Source: Sanguinoderma infundibulare (taxonomy: Eukaryota > Basidiomycota > Agaricomycetes > Polyporales > Polyporaceae). Taken from it: a DNA stretch of 64,000 nt. Below are positions 1-11,093 of this stretch, in pieces. The DNA is taken from NCBI GenBank assembly GCA_032821775.1, contig JAVLRN010000001.1, positions 4,092,001 to 4,156,000 of the forward strand, written 5' to 3'. The notes beneath the pieces are model-generated. The model saw only the letters and a program-made list of their open reading frames with translations, was not told where the DNA came from and made no database searches. The position numbers and the translations under genes are program-made. Numbering within the stretch: position 1 is the stretch's first letter; every line of letters starts with the position of its first letter.

Positions 1-1
1 C

Positions 2-3000
2 ACTGTCGGGTTCGTGGACACGAAGAGCATTGGATGCGTCGCTTCTGAGGTCGTCCTGTACGTTTCTCTCGTCTTCATCATCGGCGTCGTCGGCATCCGC
101 TTCGTCATGGCCGTCATGTTCGCCTGGTTCTTCTCCTGGAAGCTCGGCAACTTCACGCGAGAGACATACGAGGAGCGTATGCGACGCGCGGCCGAGATCG
201 AGAACTGGACGGACGACATCTACCGCCCCGCTCCTAGCCAGTACCGTCCCAACGTGCAGAAGAACGGCCTTCCCAAGGGCAACAAACGCAACACCTTCCT
301 TCCTAGCACCTCCCGCTTCACTCCTTCGGAAAGCGTCCTCAAGGGTGTTGGTGGACGTCCCTCGACTGCCTATGGTATGCTGGAGCCTCTGCCCTACAAG
401 CGCAGCACTACGACGAGCCTGTACGGCGCCGCCAGCCCGAAGAATCTGAAGGCCTCTCCTCCCGATACCCCTGCCTACCGCCAGTCGCGCAGCTCGACTT
501 CACTCGTCGCTGAGGCCCAGCGCTTTGCGGATAACCCTTGTCCCTTCCCTCTGCACGGCGTCGTCCCTCAGCCCGCGCCAGACTTTGAGCCATTCGGATA
601 CCCGCTTTGCCATACCATCTGTCTCGTCACGGCCTATTCAGAGTCTGTCGAGGGTCTCCGCACGACGTTGGACTCTCTTGCCACCACCGACTACCCGAAC
701 AGCCACAAGCTGATCCTGATCATCGCGGACGGTATGGTCAAGGGTGCAGGTAACACGGCCACGACGCCCGAGATCTGTTTGTCGATGATGAAGGACTTCG
801 TCATCCCGCCCCACGAGGTCGAGGCCCACTCGTACGTTGCCATCGCCGATGGACACAAGCGGCACAACATGGCCAAGGTCTACGCCGGCTTCTACGACTA
901 CGACAACGCCACCGTCGAGCGGTCGAAGCAACAACGTGTTCCTGTCGTGCTCGTTGCTAAGGTCGGCAACCCCCTGGAGGTTAACGACGCGAAGCCGGGC
1001 AACCGTGGAAAGCGCGATTCGCAGATTGTTCTCATGGGCTTCCTACAGAAGGTCATGTTCGACGAGCGGATGACAACATTCGAGTACGAGTTCTTCAACT
1101 CTATCTGGCGCGTGGCGGGTGTCAGCCCGGACCGCTACGAGCTCGTGCTGTGCGTCGACGCGGACACGAAGGTCTTCCCGGACTCGCTCAGTCGCATGGT
1201 GTCGTGCATGGTCAACGACTACGAGATCATGGGTCTTTGCGGCGAGACGAAGATCGCAAACAAGGCCGAGACGTGGGTAACGATGATACAAGGTTCGTCT
1301 TCTCGCGTTCATTACCGCGCATACACCCACCCACTGACGCCGCTTGCAGTGTTTGAGTACTACATCTCCCACCACCTGACCAAGGCGTTCGAGTCCATGT
1401 TCGGAGGTGTCACCTGTTTGCCCGGCTGCTTTAGCATGTATCGTATCAAGGCGCCGAAGGGCGACGGCGGTTATTGGGTCCCTGTCCTCGCGAACCCGGA
1501 CGTGGTGGAGCACTACTCGGAGAACGTGGTCGACACGCTGCACAAGAAGAACCTCCTGCTTCTCGGCGAAGATCGTTACCTGACCACGCTCATGCTCAAG
1601 ACCTTCCCGAAGCGCAAGAACGTGTTCTGCCCCCAGGCCGTCTGCAAAACCGTCGTCCCCGACACGTTCCGCGTCCTGCTCTCCCAGCGCCGTCGATGGA
1701 TCAACTCGACGATCCACAACCTTGCCGAGCTGCTCCTCGTCCGCGACCTTTGCGGTACGTTCTGCTTCTCGATGCAGTTTGTCGTCGGCATGGAGCTGGC
1801 CGGCACGCTCGTCCTCCCCGCCGCCATCTCGTTCACCATCTACCTCATCGTCATCTCCATCATCCCCGGCGGCCCGAACACGACCATCCCCCTCGTGCTG
1901 CTCGCGATCGTCCTCGGTCTGCCCGGTCTGTTGATCGTGATCACGTCGCGCAAGATCGCGTACGTGGGCTGGATGATGGTCTACCTGCTCTCGCTGCCGA
2001 TCTGGAACGGCATCCTGCCCTCGTACTCGTTCTGGCACTTTGACGACTTCTCGTGGGGCCAGACGCGCCAGGTCGCGGGCGACAAGGCGGGCGGCAACCA
2101 CGGGGACAAGGAGGGAGAGTTTGATTCGTCGCACATCGTCATGAAGCGCTGGGCTGAGTTCGAGCGCGAGAGGAGGTGGAAGAGCGGGACTCAGTCGAGA
2201 GACTCTGCTGCGTATGACGCGAGGTCGGGATCTCCCAGGAGGTGAGTCGTGCTCGCCTTGCATGTTTCGTTTCTGGCCGTTAGACTGACCTGGATGACAG
2301 AAACGAGGGACACAGGTATTCGTTGGTTTCTGACTATCAACCCCCACCAATGCCTCCGCCACAGTTCGACCAATGCACGTACGAGTCGTCGTACAGCAGC
2401 GGTCCTCCCGTACCTCCTCGGACAAGGCACGACAGCAGCGGCCAGGTCCTCATGCTTCCCACACCGTTGTCCGTCGGCCGCAACGTGCCCGCCGGTGGGA
2501 CGCCGTCGGTCTCGACAGTCGCGCTCTCGCGAGAGAGCGAGGACGGCTATAACTCGGACATCGGCTCGCAGCAGCGCCTCGTCAGCCCACGGTCGTCGTC
2601 CATGGAGGAAGACGAGCGATACCAGTCCCCGACCAGCTTTGAGGCCCGCGTGTCGCGCAGCGGCGGCGTGCTGCGGCAAGGGACGGTGTCGACGCAGTAC
2701 CCGGTCGAGACTCCCAACGCGCACCAGTACTCGCCACAGACGGCAGGGTTCGACGACCCCACCGCGCCTTTCGTCACGGAGCCCGAGGAGCTCCCGCAGA
2801 CACCCGGGCAGCATCACCCACGCGGCCGTGGAGTGAGCCTGGCGGACAACGGGCCTGTGCCCGGCCCTGGGGGCGTACGGCGGGTGTCGAGGCAGCAGGG
2901 CAGGCGGCCGACGTCGCAGGCACCACCGGGGCCGCAGCCGCCTCAGAACCAGAACAGGTATTCGCGCACGTACACGAACCTCCCGCCCGGCGCGGCGCCG

Positions 3001-3027
3001 CCCCAGTCGGGCGGATACGGATTCTAG
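2..3027 (+). CDS. Chitin synthase, class IV (Chs3-like), 5' truncated
   Basis: Membrane glycosyltransferase (GT2) that polymerises UDP-GlcNAc into wall chitin. The frame is already open at the window edge, so the N-terminus lies outside. Exons are 2-1292, 1350-2241 and 2301-3027; the introns (1293-1349, 1350 acceptor; 2242-2300) keep frame when removed. Visible in order: a membrane helix near the start ([16 protein letters not shown]), the catalytic domain with the CVDADTKV Asp pair, an acceptor-site EDRYLT motif, QRRRW processivity motif, then two or three C-terminal helices. The last exon adds about 240 hydrophilic residues rich in Pro, Ser and Gln, likely a cytosolic tail. Motif order and the DTKSIGC-type sequence before the first helix fit the Chs3/class IV group rather than classes I-III. 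No myosin head is visible, but the missing N-terminus prevents a final exclusion of class V. Product identity is secure. Confidence 0.93.
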
Positions 3028-3836
3028 TGATCAGTTCTCGGTCCTTTCTCCAGTCGGACATGTGATGCGAAGACTGTGTTTGTGTAGTATGACTCCCTCC
3101 GACCATCTCGATGTACACGGACCTTGACCTCGATCAGGCACACAGGCACACAGACACACACGCACGCGCAGGTAGTTAGTTAGCCACACCTTTTTACGTT
3201 CTTTTCGTACGGTTTCTTTTTAATGGTCTTGACTACTGCAACATCTTGTCCCCTCGTCTTTCATCGTCCAACCTCATCCGGAACGCGCGCACGCACGCAT
3301 GCAAGGACATTTTTTTTGCGGGAGATTATTCACCTATCTGCCTACTACCGTCTACGTACCCTACCCGTAACCCAACTATCACATGGATCCTGGATCCGGG
3401 GCTATAGCTCTAGTTACCACTACCACCATTGACGTCAAGACGAACTAGCCGCCTGGAAAGTCATGATATATAACCACAGCGACGTGCGTACCGTACCGTA
3501 CCGCCTAGCACCCCCATCACGCTCATACCATCCATCCATGATACGCGATATCCGACTGCACACTGCACGCTGTTGAATCGCTTAACGCCGAGTAAGTGCT
3601 CACAGTGTTACGCAGGGAAAGTGCGGCCAGTAGTCGACTCGGTGCATGCGTTCGAGGGCACGCTGGGCAGCCCGCCAAGGAGAGTTTACCGCTTGGCGTT
3701 GACGTTGACGCGTGACGTTCGTAGAACTTGGTACGTATACGTACTCTGTTTGGCCGTGAGCTCGCAATCGGGATATGTCTCGTACAGGATCGGATTACAG
3801 TTACATGGTAGAGGGCGACAAGCGGTATCCAGATCG
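3028..3836. other. Intergenic, 3'-UTR of chitin synthase
   Basis: No supportable gene. Holds CA-rich and T-rich stretches after the chitin synthase stop, with a purine/pyrimidine CACACA-type tract near 3,135-3,170. The next gene is convergent. Confidence 0.6.
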
Positions 3837-5108
3837 TCAAGGCTTTGGAGCTACCCGTTGAGGTGTACTCTCACGAATAAGGGGATGGCTGGAACTGTAC
3901 CATCCTGCGATGTACTCGTCTCTCTGGATGTATTTATCGCATTCAGCCCGCATTTGGTCCAGGCCTTCAAGAGCTTCAGGCGTGACGTACTCATCGGGGA
4001 AGACGAGCTGTACCGCCTCACGGTCCCACGCCGACCGTTCGATCATCCACCCCATGAGGTCGTTCCAAATGATCACAGCCTTCGCCGTGACTACCTCTTG
4101 ATCGGCTTCCGGCAGTTCCGTCATGATATACTTTTCAATTGAGGGCATCCCCTCAAGCACCACCTTGACGGGGATCGTTTTCGTGTAATATAGCAGCACT
4201 GTTTATGTATTTTAGCAAGGCTGCCGCACTCGTCAGATTGGTGACTCACCGGGAAGCGTGCAGTCAAGCTCGACCTCGACTGCCCCCATTTCATCGCAAA
4301 TGTCTTCAAACGACTCTGGGTCCTCGACCGGCGGGGCGGGCTGGTCGTCACGCTTGACCCGGTATATCACGACCGTGACCATCTCCCCGACTTTACAGCC
4401 GCAATGTTGGGCCCGACTGAGATTGGTCAAGACAGGTTGATCGTTTTCGGTGATGATGACGTTTCCGTATATCCAGGGAAGAAAACCTGTTGCGGAGTAC
4501 CTGTAGCCGCGTTGATGGATGGCATGAAGCGCCGTGATGAACCGTTCCCTATAGGCAGCCAAGTCGGTTAAAGTGCGGATACGTAGCAGAGTGCGATCTG
4601 CTCACCGGATGATTTTCGGATAGTCACACAAGTGTTTCATTTTGCGGTCGCCGACAAATGAGGCGATGAGATAGGTCGTAGAACCATGCCCGGTCTCTCC
4701 GGTGAACACGGCAAAGAGATGCGGGATGTATTCGCCCTGAAGGTCGGAAAGGGCGTCGTACATCTTTTTCTCCTGACTCAATCTCTGGATGTGTTCTGGT
4801 TCCCATCCGACCTTGCAGACAACGTCGCGTTGCCAGGGCTTGCCGCTGCTGCTTTGCAACACGAGCTGCGCCTTAAGCACAACCCCAGCAGACCGACCCT
4901 CAATACCGATCTGTGCTAGATGGTGAAGGGTGTACGCGTGTCCTTCTTGGATGCCCGACGTTGGATTGATGTATGTCGAAGAGAGTTGATAAAGAGTGGG
5001 CTGAGGGTTCGCGTTGACGGCCGGATCGGGGCTGCTGTCACGGTCGGAGTGGACCGATGGGGCCGAACTGGGGCTTTCCTCTGATGGGAGATCGAGGAGT
5101 GCGGGCAT
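3837..5108 (-). CDS. Pseudokinase-like protein FK1 (387 aa)
   Basis: Three exons: 5108-4606, 4548-4250 and 4198-3837. Removing the introns (4549-4605, 4199-4249) gives one frame of 388 codons. Residues about 45-170 look like a kinase N-lobe: DVVCKVGW supplies a beta-3-type lysine, and SQEKKMYDALSDLQGEYIP looks like an alpha-C helix with its Glu followed by the usual LQG-x-IP turn of fungal kinase-like proteins. Where HRDLKPEN and DFG should stand, the sequence reads YRYSATGFLPWIYGNVIIT and VLTNLSRAQ, so the catalytic Asp residues are absent. The same layout recurs at 23,234-24,367 and, truncated, at 9,240-9,882. The role is unknown; a signalling scaffold is only a guess. The start is the first ATG (MPALL), which is also conserved in the 9.9-kb copy. 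Confidence 0.72.
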
Positions 5109-5439
5109 GGTGAAGGCGATGGTGTTGTAGGTTTGAATGTCGCAAACGGAATGGTGTTGGTTGTGCCTCGGCTCGATGATGTGTAAGGCCTTTTAAAACT
5201 GCGTGTAGCGCCCGTCGACTCCGACAAGGCAGGGCAAGTTGCTTTACGTCATCCTCACAACACGACGCGCTCGACATTTCATCCCACTGAGTAGCACATA
5301 TGAACTGTTACTTAAGATCGCGCTCACCCCTTACATGTAGTAAGAGCGGCGCTGTGCATGTGATGTTTCATCCGGTGGAATGATCATCATTGCGGCCAGG
5401 TCATGGCAACACGGGCGCAGTTTTACAGTAATGATGATG

Positions 5440-5720
5440 GACTTTTCTCCGAAGACGTGGAACCTTTACGGCAAGCGCATCATCGTCCACTGCCATCTCA
5501 AACCCAAGAACATTCTCTTCACTAGCTCGGGCCACCTGATCCTTAGCGACTTTACACTCGTTCGCGCTTTTGAACGCTCAGTTGAAGAGCAGCCGTGGTG
5601 TGTCGCCGACGTCTCTGACTAGTAGCTCCCCGGAGAGGTCAACCCCGAAGGCCACCGTGAAGCTGGGGGCGGAGACGTGACGAACTGCTTTCGCAGGATG
5701 CTCTGGCATTTACTAGTAAG
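5440..5720 (+). pseudogene. Protein kinase remnant (catalytic loop to APE region)
   Basis: A short frame carries VHCHLKPKNILF followed by HLILSDFTLVRAF. This corresponds to kinase subdomains VIb (HRDLKPEN) and VII (DFG), with HRD changed to HCH and DFG to DFT. Directly after GVADVSD-like sequence, the codons at about 5621-5626 are TAG TAG. Related fungal kinases usually have Tyr-Tyr (TAC TAC) before the APE motif here, and the next codons read LPGEV. There is no N-lobe upstream and no C-lobe helices downstream. It is a relic of a kinase unlike the Ran1-like copies further right. Confidence 0.6.
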
Positions 5721-6057
5721 GGTGCAGCACCCCGTCCTGATGATATCATGATGCAGAGCACCGCCCACAAAAATGATGCAGTTCGAGTGCACAATCACAA
5801 TAGTTAAGAATGATGGCATGGGTGTTTTGAAATGATAGTCGGAATTGGCGCAAAGGTTTTTGATATATCTTTTACCCTGGTGGGGAGGTGGGCTGCGTTG
5901 CGAGTATTAAAGCGCGTTGTAATGGGCCACAAACCTCTCAGCTCCTTCCTACACATCGCTGCCATCTCATTCCATCCCCCTAGTACCCTTCGCTACTTCT
6001 TTATCCAAGACATCTACACCACTCGCTGCTTCGCCAACCAACTTAGACCCCATAAGC
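5721..6057. other. Intergenic
   Basis: No gene seen. A TATTAAAG box lies near 5,906-5,913, about 150 bp ahead of the next ATG, and could serve that gene. Confidence 0.45.
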
Positions 6058-7495
6058 ATGTCGTCATCTGGAGATGGACCATCTACCCGATCCCGGAGTA
6101 TGACGACCATTACATGTACGTGATCCAACTGGTTTTCAGTCACTCTAAACCCCATCTAATGCATGAAATCTTTAGGGGACCATCCTTCCGAATTCAGGAG
6201 CAAGTTCTTGACATATCGAGACATCATGCGAGCACCCACACCCGACGTACCTGAGACGTATCAGGAAGGTGCTTTAACTGGTTCAAAAGCTACCACGAAA
6301 ACGGAATGGGCCCTTGTTTCCCAGGAGCCACTCAATTATGTCATCTGCTACCCTGAACTCCTTGAACGTGTGGCCTTAAGGAACAAGGTGGACGACAAGC
6401 TTACAGGAGTCATCGACTGGGACGATCCGTTTGCGATGATCTTCGCGGCATATGCCATATCGGGAATGCAGTGGCAGCTGATCCCAAGGATCATCTGCAC
6501 CGAGAGGGACTTAGAGAAGTTCTCTGACGCCACTATCTTCCAGTGCGTCATGACAGTAATCCGCGCCACCGGACTCAGCGTTGACGGAAAGAGAAATGTC
6601 TGTAAAAACCTCAACCTCTGGGATCGAACCCCAGTATATCCTCATCTCTCCACTGCCCCCAGTCTCGGTATCATCCCAGACTACGTGCTCAATGTGCACG
6701 GTGGCTTCGAACACACGGACATCGTCAAGATTAAAGCCGGGGTGACCCTCGAGTTCAAAGTCCCTACCGTTATGGTGGGGAAGAAGACAGGCGCCAACAT
6801 CTTCAACACATTGACGACACCTACCAAGGACAACATCTTTGAAGATGGCGAAAAGAAAACCTGCTTCATAACCCGCTTCGTCTGGCCCAAAGAGAATATC
6901 ATTGAGTTGGAGGAGCAAACCATCCATGAGCAGTTGGCAGACGAGGAGTCCCCGGATGCAGACGCCATCTCGACAGGGACTCAAACAGCCAGCACCCCTT
7001 CGAAAGTTAAGGTGCCACAGAGTGACAAGTTGAGTAGAATTGTTATTCAGGTATGTCCCTTATGCAAATGCTACAACTATCGACCATCTGACTCAGTGGC
7101 AATGACTAGCTTTGGGCACAAATCGTAACCTCTCAAAGTCCAATTGCGATGTTGTGCTGGGGGAAAGGGACTATCTACGCAGTCCGTGATGGCAGGCGAC
7201 CAGGCATGCTCTTCATATCGGGGATTTATAAGAGCCACGACCTGCCTCTCTATCGAGCTTTCACTGCCTTCCTGCTCGGAATGGGCGTAGTCTCACCTAG
7301 GCTTGTGACCGACGAACTTCCCAAAGAACCCGAGTCCAAAAAATGGAACTTCCCTGTGACTCCCGGCCTCGAGGTCGGCTTGGATACTCCGGAGAATCAG
7401 TGAGTTTTCATGCAAAGATCACCATACGCGAGACTGATAAGCTCAAATGCAGTCGCAAGGTCACCGCTCGCCTCGCTAAGGCCAAAGCTAAATAA
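6058..7495 (+). CDS. Orphan four-exon protein of unknown function
   Basis: Exons 6058-6115, 6176-7050, 7110-7399 and 7453-7495 join in frame through consensus introns (GTACGT, GTATGT and GTGAGT donors). The first ATG gives MSSSGDGPSTRSRS; the last exon is a short basic tail (RKVTARLAKAKAK). I do not recognise the family. One stretch, CYPELLERVALRNKVDDKLTGVIDWDD, is laid out like the HGDLxxxNILVD...GVIDWDDA segment of APH/choline-kinase-type phosphotransferases. If so, the catalytic HGD has become YPE and the enzyme would be dead. The remaining 300 residues show no motif I know, no signal peptide and no convincing membrane span. Its place among kinase-like relics fits fast-evolving accessory sequence. 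Confidence 0.6.
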
Positions 7496-7608
7496 TGGAT
7501 GGATTGACACGTCCGATCACCGTGTAACATGTAACTTGCCTGTACAATGTATCGAAGGACAGCTATTAAATTATGTATCTGGAGGCCGTCCAGAGAATCA
7601 GGTCCATC

Positions 7609-7642
7609 GCCATGTAAGAGGTGCCAGCATCGCCTATACGGC
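7609..7642 (-). promoter_or_regulatory. Conserved 3' hairpin, K2A copy
   Basis: Ten-base arms (GCCGTATAGG / CTTACATGGC on the minus strand) around the loop CGATGCTGGCACCT. Pairs include G-U wobbles and one A-C mismatch. It lies 32 bp past the K2A reading-frame end and matches the hairpins of the other five kinase copies. Confidence 0.55.
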
Positions 7643-7673
7643 TTCAACTCAAGAAGGCATAGAAAAGTGTCCA

Positions 7674-9164
7674 TCAGGGTCTAAAAACCGATACGGGAGG
7701 GAGGGAAAGTGATCGGTAGGATGGCGCGAAGGAAGTAAGTGGCAGGGAAGAGTAACGCCCGACACAAGAAGACGGAGCCACGAACTCTGGGGCCGTGGAC
7801 CGGTTATGCCAGTCATCCCGGAGGTCGTGCTCGTACGCCTCCATCATCATCTGCTCCCACATCTTCAGCTTAGAAGGTATGGAAGCGACGGAGCCCTCCG
7901 GCGTGATCGCGTCGAACCCCTCGCTCGACACCCCACTGTCAGACGACGCTCGCGAACGCTAGTGGGAGCATGACGAGCTGCCCAGGCGGCCGGTGACACT
8001 CGCTGTGTCGAACGCTGAGCACTCCCGGGACGTCCACATAGCGGGCTCCGAGCGGCACGCGGGATATCGGCCTCGGATGACTCGGTGGTCGACTCAGATC
8101 CGGACTCGGAAGCCGAAATCGAACTCGAACTCGAACTCGAAGCCTCGGAACTGTGACCTGATGCGGAGTACCCATACTCAACGACCACCGGCTCGAAGAA
8201 CGTGTCGAGCTCCAAGATCCCTCTGCAGAGGACGCAGAGACTGATCCGCCTCTCGGGCTGGATCTGGAGCATCGAGCGGACGATGACTCGTGCGCCGGCG
8301 GACATGGAGAACACCCTCAAGACGGCTCCCGAGTCCCTGAAGAACTTGCGGAACTGCGCGTCCTGCGTCGTCGCCTTGCACCAGAGCAGCATGCGCGTGA
8401 TCATGTTCAGGAGCATGACGCCGAGCGACCAGATGTCGCTCAGGTACGGATCGTACGGCTGCCGGTCCGTCAGTTCGCCGATGCACTCTGTTTGCAGGGG
8501 TTAGCATCAATTATTTGAGGGCATATACTTGGAGCGAAGATGACTCACCGGGACTAATTATTTGAGGGCATATACTTGGAGCGAGGATGACTCACCGGGA
8601 CTCATGTAGAGATCCGTGCCGTGGCCGAGGTCGCACACCACGTCCTCGTACGTGGCCTCGCCAAAGTCCGCAAGGTAACACTGAGAACCGTCCTCGCTCG
8701 TCAGAACGTTCTCCGGCTTGAGATCCCGATGAGCGATGTTTATGTCGTGGATCCCCTGTACCGCGTCCACGAGCGAGAGGAACGCCGTCCGGAGAAGCTC
8801 ATCATTCCGGTGGTATGTCTCCTTGTCGGCGATCTGCTCGAACAGGTCTCCGCCGCGGCAGAGCTCGAGGACGATGTAGCACCACTTTTCGTCATCGAAC
8901 GCGTCGAAGAAGCCGACGACGCCCTCCATGTCGCTCACGGCGTCGTGCAGGAGGACCTCGCGCCGGATGATTTCGAGCTCGTCGTCGGAGCGGTCGGCTT
9001 TGCGTATGATCTTCACCGCGACGGATCTGCGGCGGGAGCACGGGAGGGCAGCGTGGTCGATAGCCTCGTAGACGACACCGCACGTGTCGAGCCCGAGAGT
9101 CTTGACGAGCTCGTAGCGGTTGTTGACCGTGGTGACTGGGGTAGGAGTCAGCGGTAGGAGCCAT
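7674..9164 (-). pseudogene. Ran1-like Ser/Thr kinase K2A, decayed copy of K2B
   Basis: Strong nucleotide similarity to K2B (15,651-17,037) over both exons and the intron. The catalytic core is still readable (HRDLKPENVL, LADFGEATY, YMSPE, C-lobe LLNMITRML). Compared with K2B it carries three lesions: an 8-nt shortfall just after the start (near 9,115-9,135) that puts MAPTADSY out of frame with the kinase; a 1-nt shortfall near 8,053 that shifts the Ser-rich tail; and a 47-bp tandem duplication across the exon 1/intron boundary (8,509-8,602), which duplicates the splice donor. The 3' end regains the K2B frame only by chance of the second shift (SKLKMWEQMMMEAY is readable at 7,674-7,931). Two indels in a gene otherwise conserved argue for a pseudogene. 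Sequencing error is the alternative. Confidence 0.75.
8509..8602. repeat. 47-bp tandem duplication across K2A splice donor
   Basis: Copies 8509-8555 and 8556-8602 differ at one base. K2B has a single copy, so its intron is 61 nt while the K2A equivalent is 108 nt. Confidence 0.9.
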
Positions 9165-9237
9165 TTTTAGGGGGAGGCGTGATGCAAAGGCTGATTGTGT
9201 AATGATGATGTTGCGGCAGTACGTCCACCAGGAATGA

Positions 9238-9882
9238 CAGACGACGATGTTTCCGTATATCCAGGGAAGAAACCCTGTTGTGGAGTACCTGAAGCCGCGT
9301 AAGCCCTTTGATGAACCGTTCCCTATAGGCAGCCAAGTCGGTTAAAGTGCGGATACGTAGCAGAGTGCGATTTGCTCACCGGATGATTTTCGGATAGTAC
9401 CACAAGTCTTCCACTACGTGTTCGCCGGCAAATGAGACGATGAGATAGGTCGTAGAACCATGCCCGGTATCTCCAGTGAACACGGCAAGGAGATGCGGGA
9501 TGTATTCGCCCTGAAGGTCGGAAAGGGTGTCGTACATCTCTTTCTCCTGACTCAATCTCTGGATGTGTCCTGGCGCCCATCCGACTTTGCAGACAACGTC
9601 GCATTGCCAGCGCTTGCCGCTGTTGCTTTGCGACACGAGCTGCGCCTTAAGCACAAGCCCAGCAGACCGACCACCAACACCGAGCTGTGCTAGATGGCGA
9701 AGGGTGCATGCGTGTCCGTCTTGGATGCCCGACGTTGGATTGATGTATGTCGAAGAGAGTTGATAAAGAGTGGGCTGAGGGTTCGCCTTGATGGCCGCAT
9801 CGGGGCCGCTGTCACGGTCTGAGTGGACCGATGGCGTCGAACTGGGGCTTTCCTCTGATGGGAGTTGGAGAAGTGCGGGCAT
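9238..9882 (-). pseudogene. Truncated pseudokinase-like copy FK2
   Basis: A partial duplicate of FK1 (3,837-5,108). Exon 1 (9882-9380) is exactly the same length as in FK1 (503 nt) and still open, encoding MPALLQLP through YYPKIIR with the VVCKVGW lysine motif. Exon 2 begins at 9322 with the same acceptor but is 14 nt shorter in its first part, so the frame is lost. Similarity to FK1 then stops at about 9,238, where sequence of the K2A 5' region begins. The whole last third of the protein is missing. An upstream in-frame ATG at 9,933 exists, but the FK1 comparison favours 9,882. Confidence 0.75.
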
Positions 9883-10299
9883 GATGAAGGCGATCGTGTT
9901 GTAGGTTTTAATGTTGCAAACGGATGTGTCCAAACGAGGGGAAGCTATATGCGAGTGTGGAAGGATTGACGGACAGAAGGAAGGAGAAGCGCCGGAGAAA
10001 CGAACCGAAGGAAGGGATCGGCGCTTGATTGAAGCGCCGGAAAGGCGTGCGCCACCCAGATCTATGGACCCACCGTCTTTGCACCGCGATCATCATTACC
10101 CTCCTCCTCGTCGCGTCTCTGAGACTCTACTTGCGGATGATACAGTTCTTATTGAGTATGAGGAGATTAAATTATGACATTTGAAAGTGAAAGGCTGTAA
10201 TCGGAAGCCTCCCTGCTGCAAACGGGATACTACTACTAGCCGGTGGTGTACTTATTGTCTACCAGATGCAATCCCCTCTCACAGTCTCCATCGTCCCAT
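9883..10299. other. Intergenic
   Basis: Shared upstream sequence of FK2, then an AT-richer stretch ahead of the methyltransferase stop. No gene seen. Confidence 0.5.
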
Positions 10300-11093
10300 T
10301 CAGTAAACATAAGGGATCAGCCTGTACGGCGTCCTCTTCCCCCACTCCTCCCACTCCTTCCCAAACACCTTCCTCAACGCCGCATCTTCCTTTGGAATCC
10401 TCCCAAACAAAATGCGCATGAGGTTTACAACCAGCAACGCCCAAACCGCCACCGTCACCTGCACTGCTGGCCAGGTAAGGACCCCGCTTTCGACGAGGTA
10501 CGATCTCGGGCACAAATGCAAGACGAAGAGCCCCACCGTGGCGACGGCGAACGCGGTGTACGACGGGTGGCGGACGACCGCGTACGGCCCAGACGTCCGG
10601 AGCTTGTGCCCGTGGAGCACCGCGAGCTGGAAGGTGAAGAACCGCCCGAGGACGTTGTAGCTCACCTTGCGTCCTGCGGCGCCCAGGACGAGGAGGACGA
10701 AGCCGAGGACGAAGGTCGGTGTGTTCGCCAATCTGTCGGCGGCGGATGCCTGGTTTGGGGCGTTTCCAAAGAGCGTCGCGAGGACCTGGCGAGCGGGCTG
10801 GGGTGTGCCCTTGCGACGAGCGCGGAGATCTCGCATAGGTGCGCGGGGAATGCTATGGACTGGTACGCGCATATGTGAGAGAAAAATAGTTATAGTTTAA
10901 GCCTCGTCTCCGTGCTTACCATGACCACAGCGGCGGGAAGACCTGGAAAACGAGTGACCAAGTCTCGAGGGCCGTTGAACGTCGACAGCTCTCCAGACCT
11001 GGGAGTCGCCTTATGCGGGGGACTGCAGGCTATGTACTCGGCCGACATGACGACGACGATGGCGAGTAGTTTGGCAAGGTAGGAGAGAGACAT
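10300..11093 (-). CDS. ste14: Isoprenylcysteine carboxyl methyltransferase (Ste14/ICMT), frame interrupted
   Basis: ER membrane enzyme that methylates the C-terminal prenylcysteine of Ras/Rho-type proteins and mating pheromones, using SAM. Exon 1 is 11093-10920 (58 codons, hydrophobic first helix), intron 10919-10860, then exon 2 to the stop at 10300. The C-terminal half has the family signature: GPYAVVRHPSYTAF (SAM site), several helices, and a final RIPKEDAALRKVFGKEWEEW. Directly after the intron the frame reads SIAFPAHLCEISALVARAHP, which resembles the family, but it is one base out of register with the rest; the break falls near 10,788-10,800. Exon 2 is 560 nt, not a multiple of three. 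Either one base is missing (mutation or assembly error), or a different acceptor at 10,809/10,810 is used, which restores frame but removes that segment. Identity is secure; integrity is not. Confidence 0.82.

Noticed and set aside
1043..2425. 460-codon open frame on the minus strand
   Set aside because: Antisense to the chitin synthase exons; Arg/Asp-rich composition is the mirror of GC-rich coding sequence, without domains.
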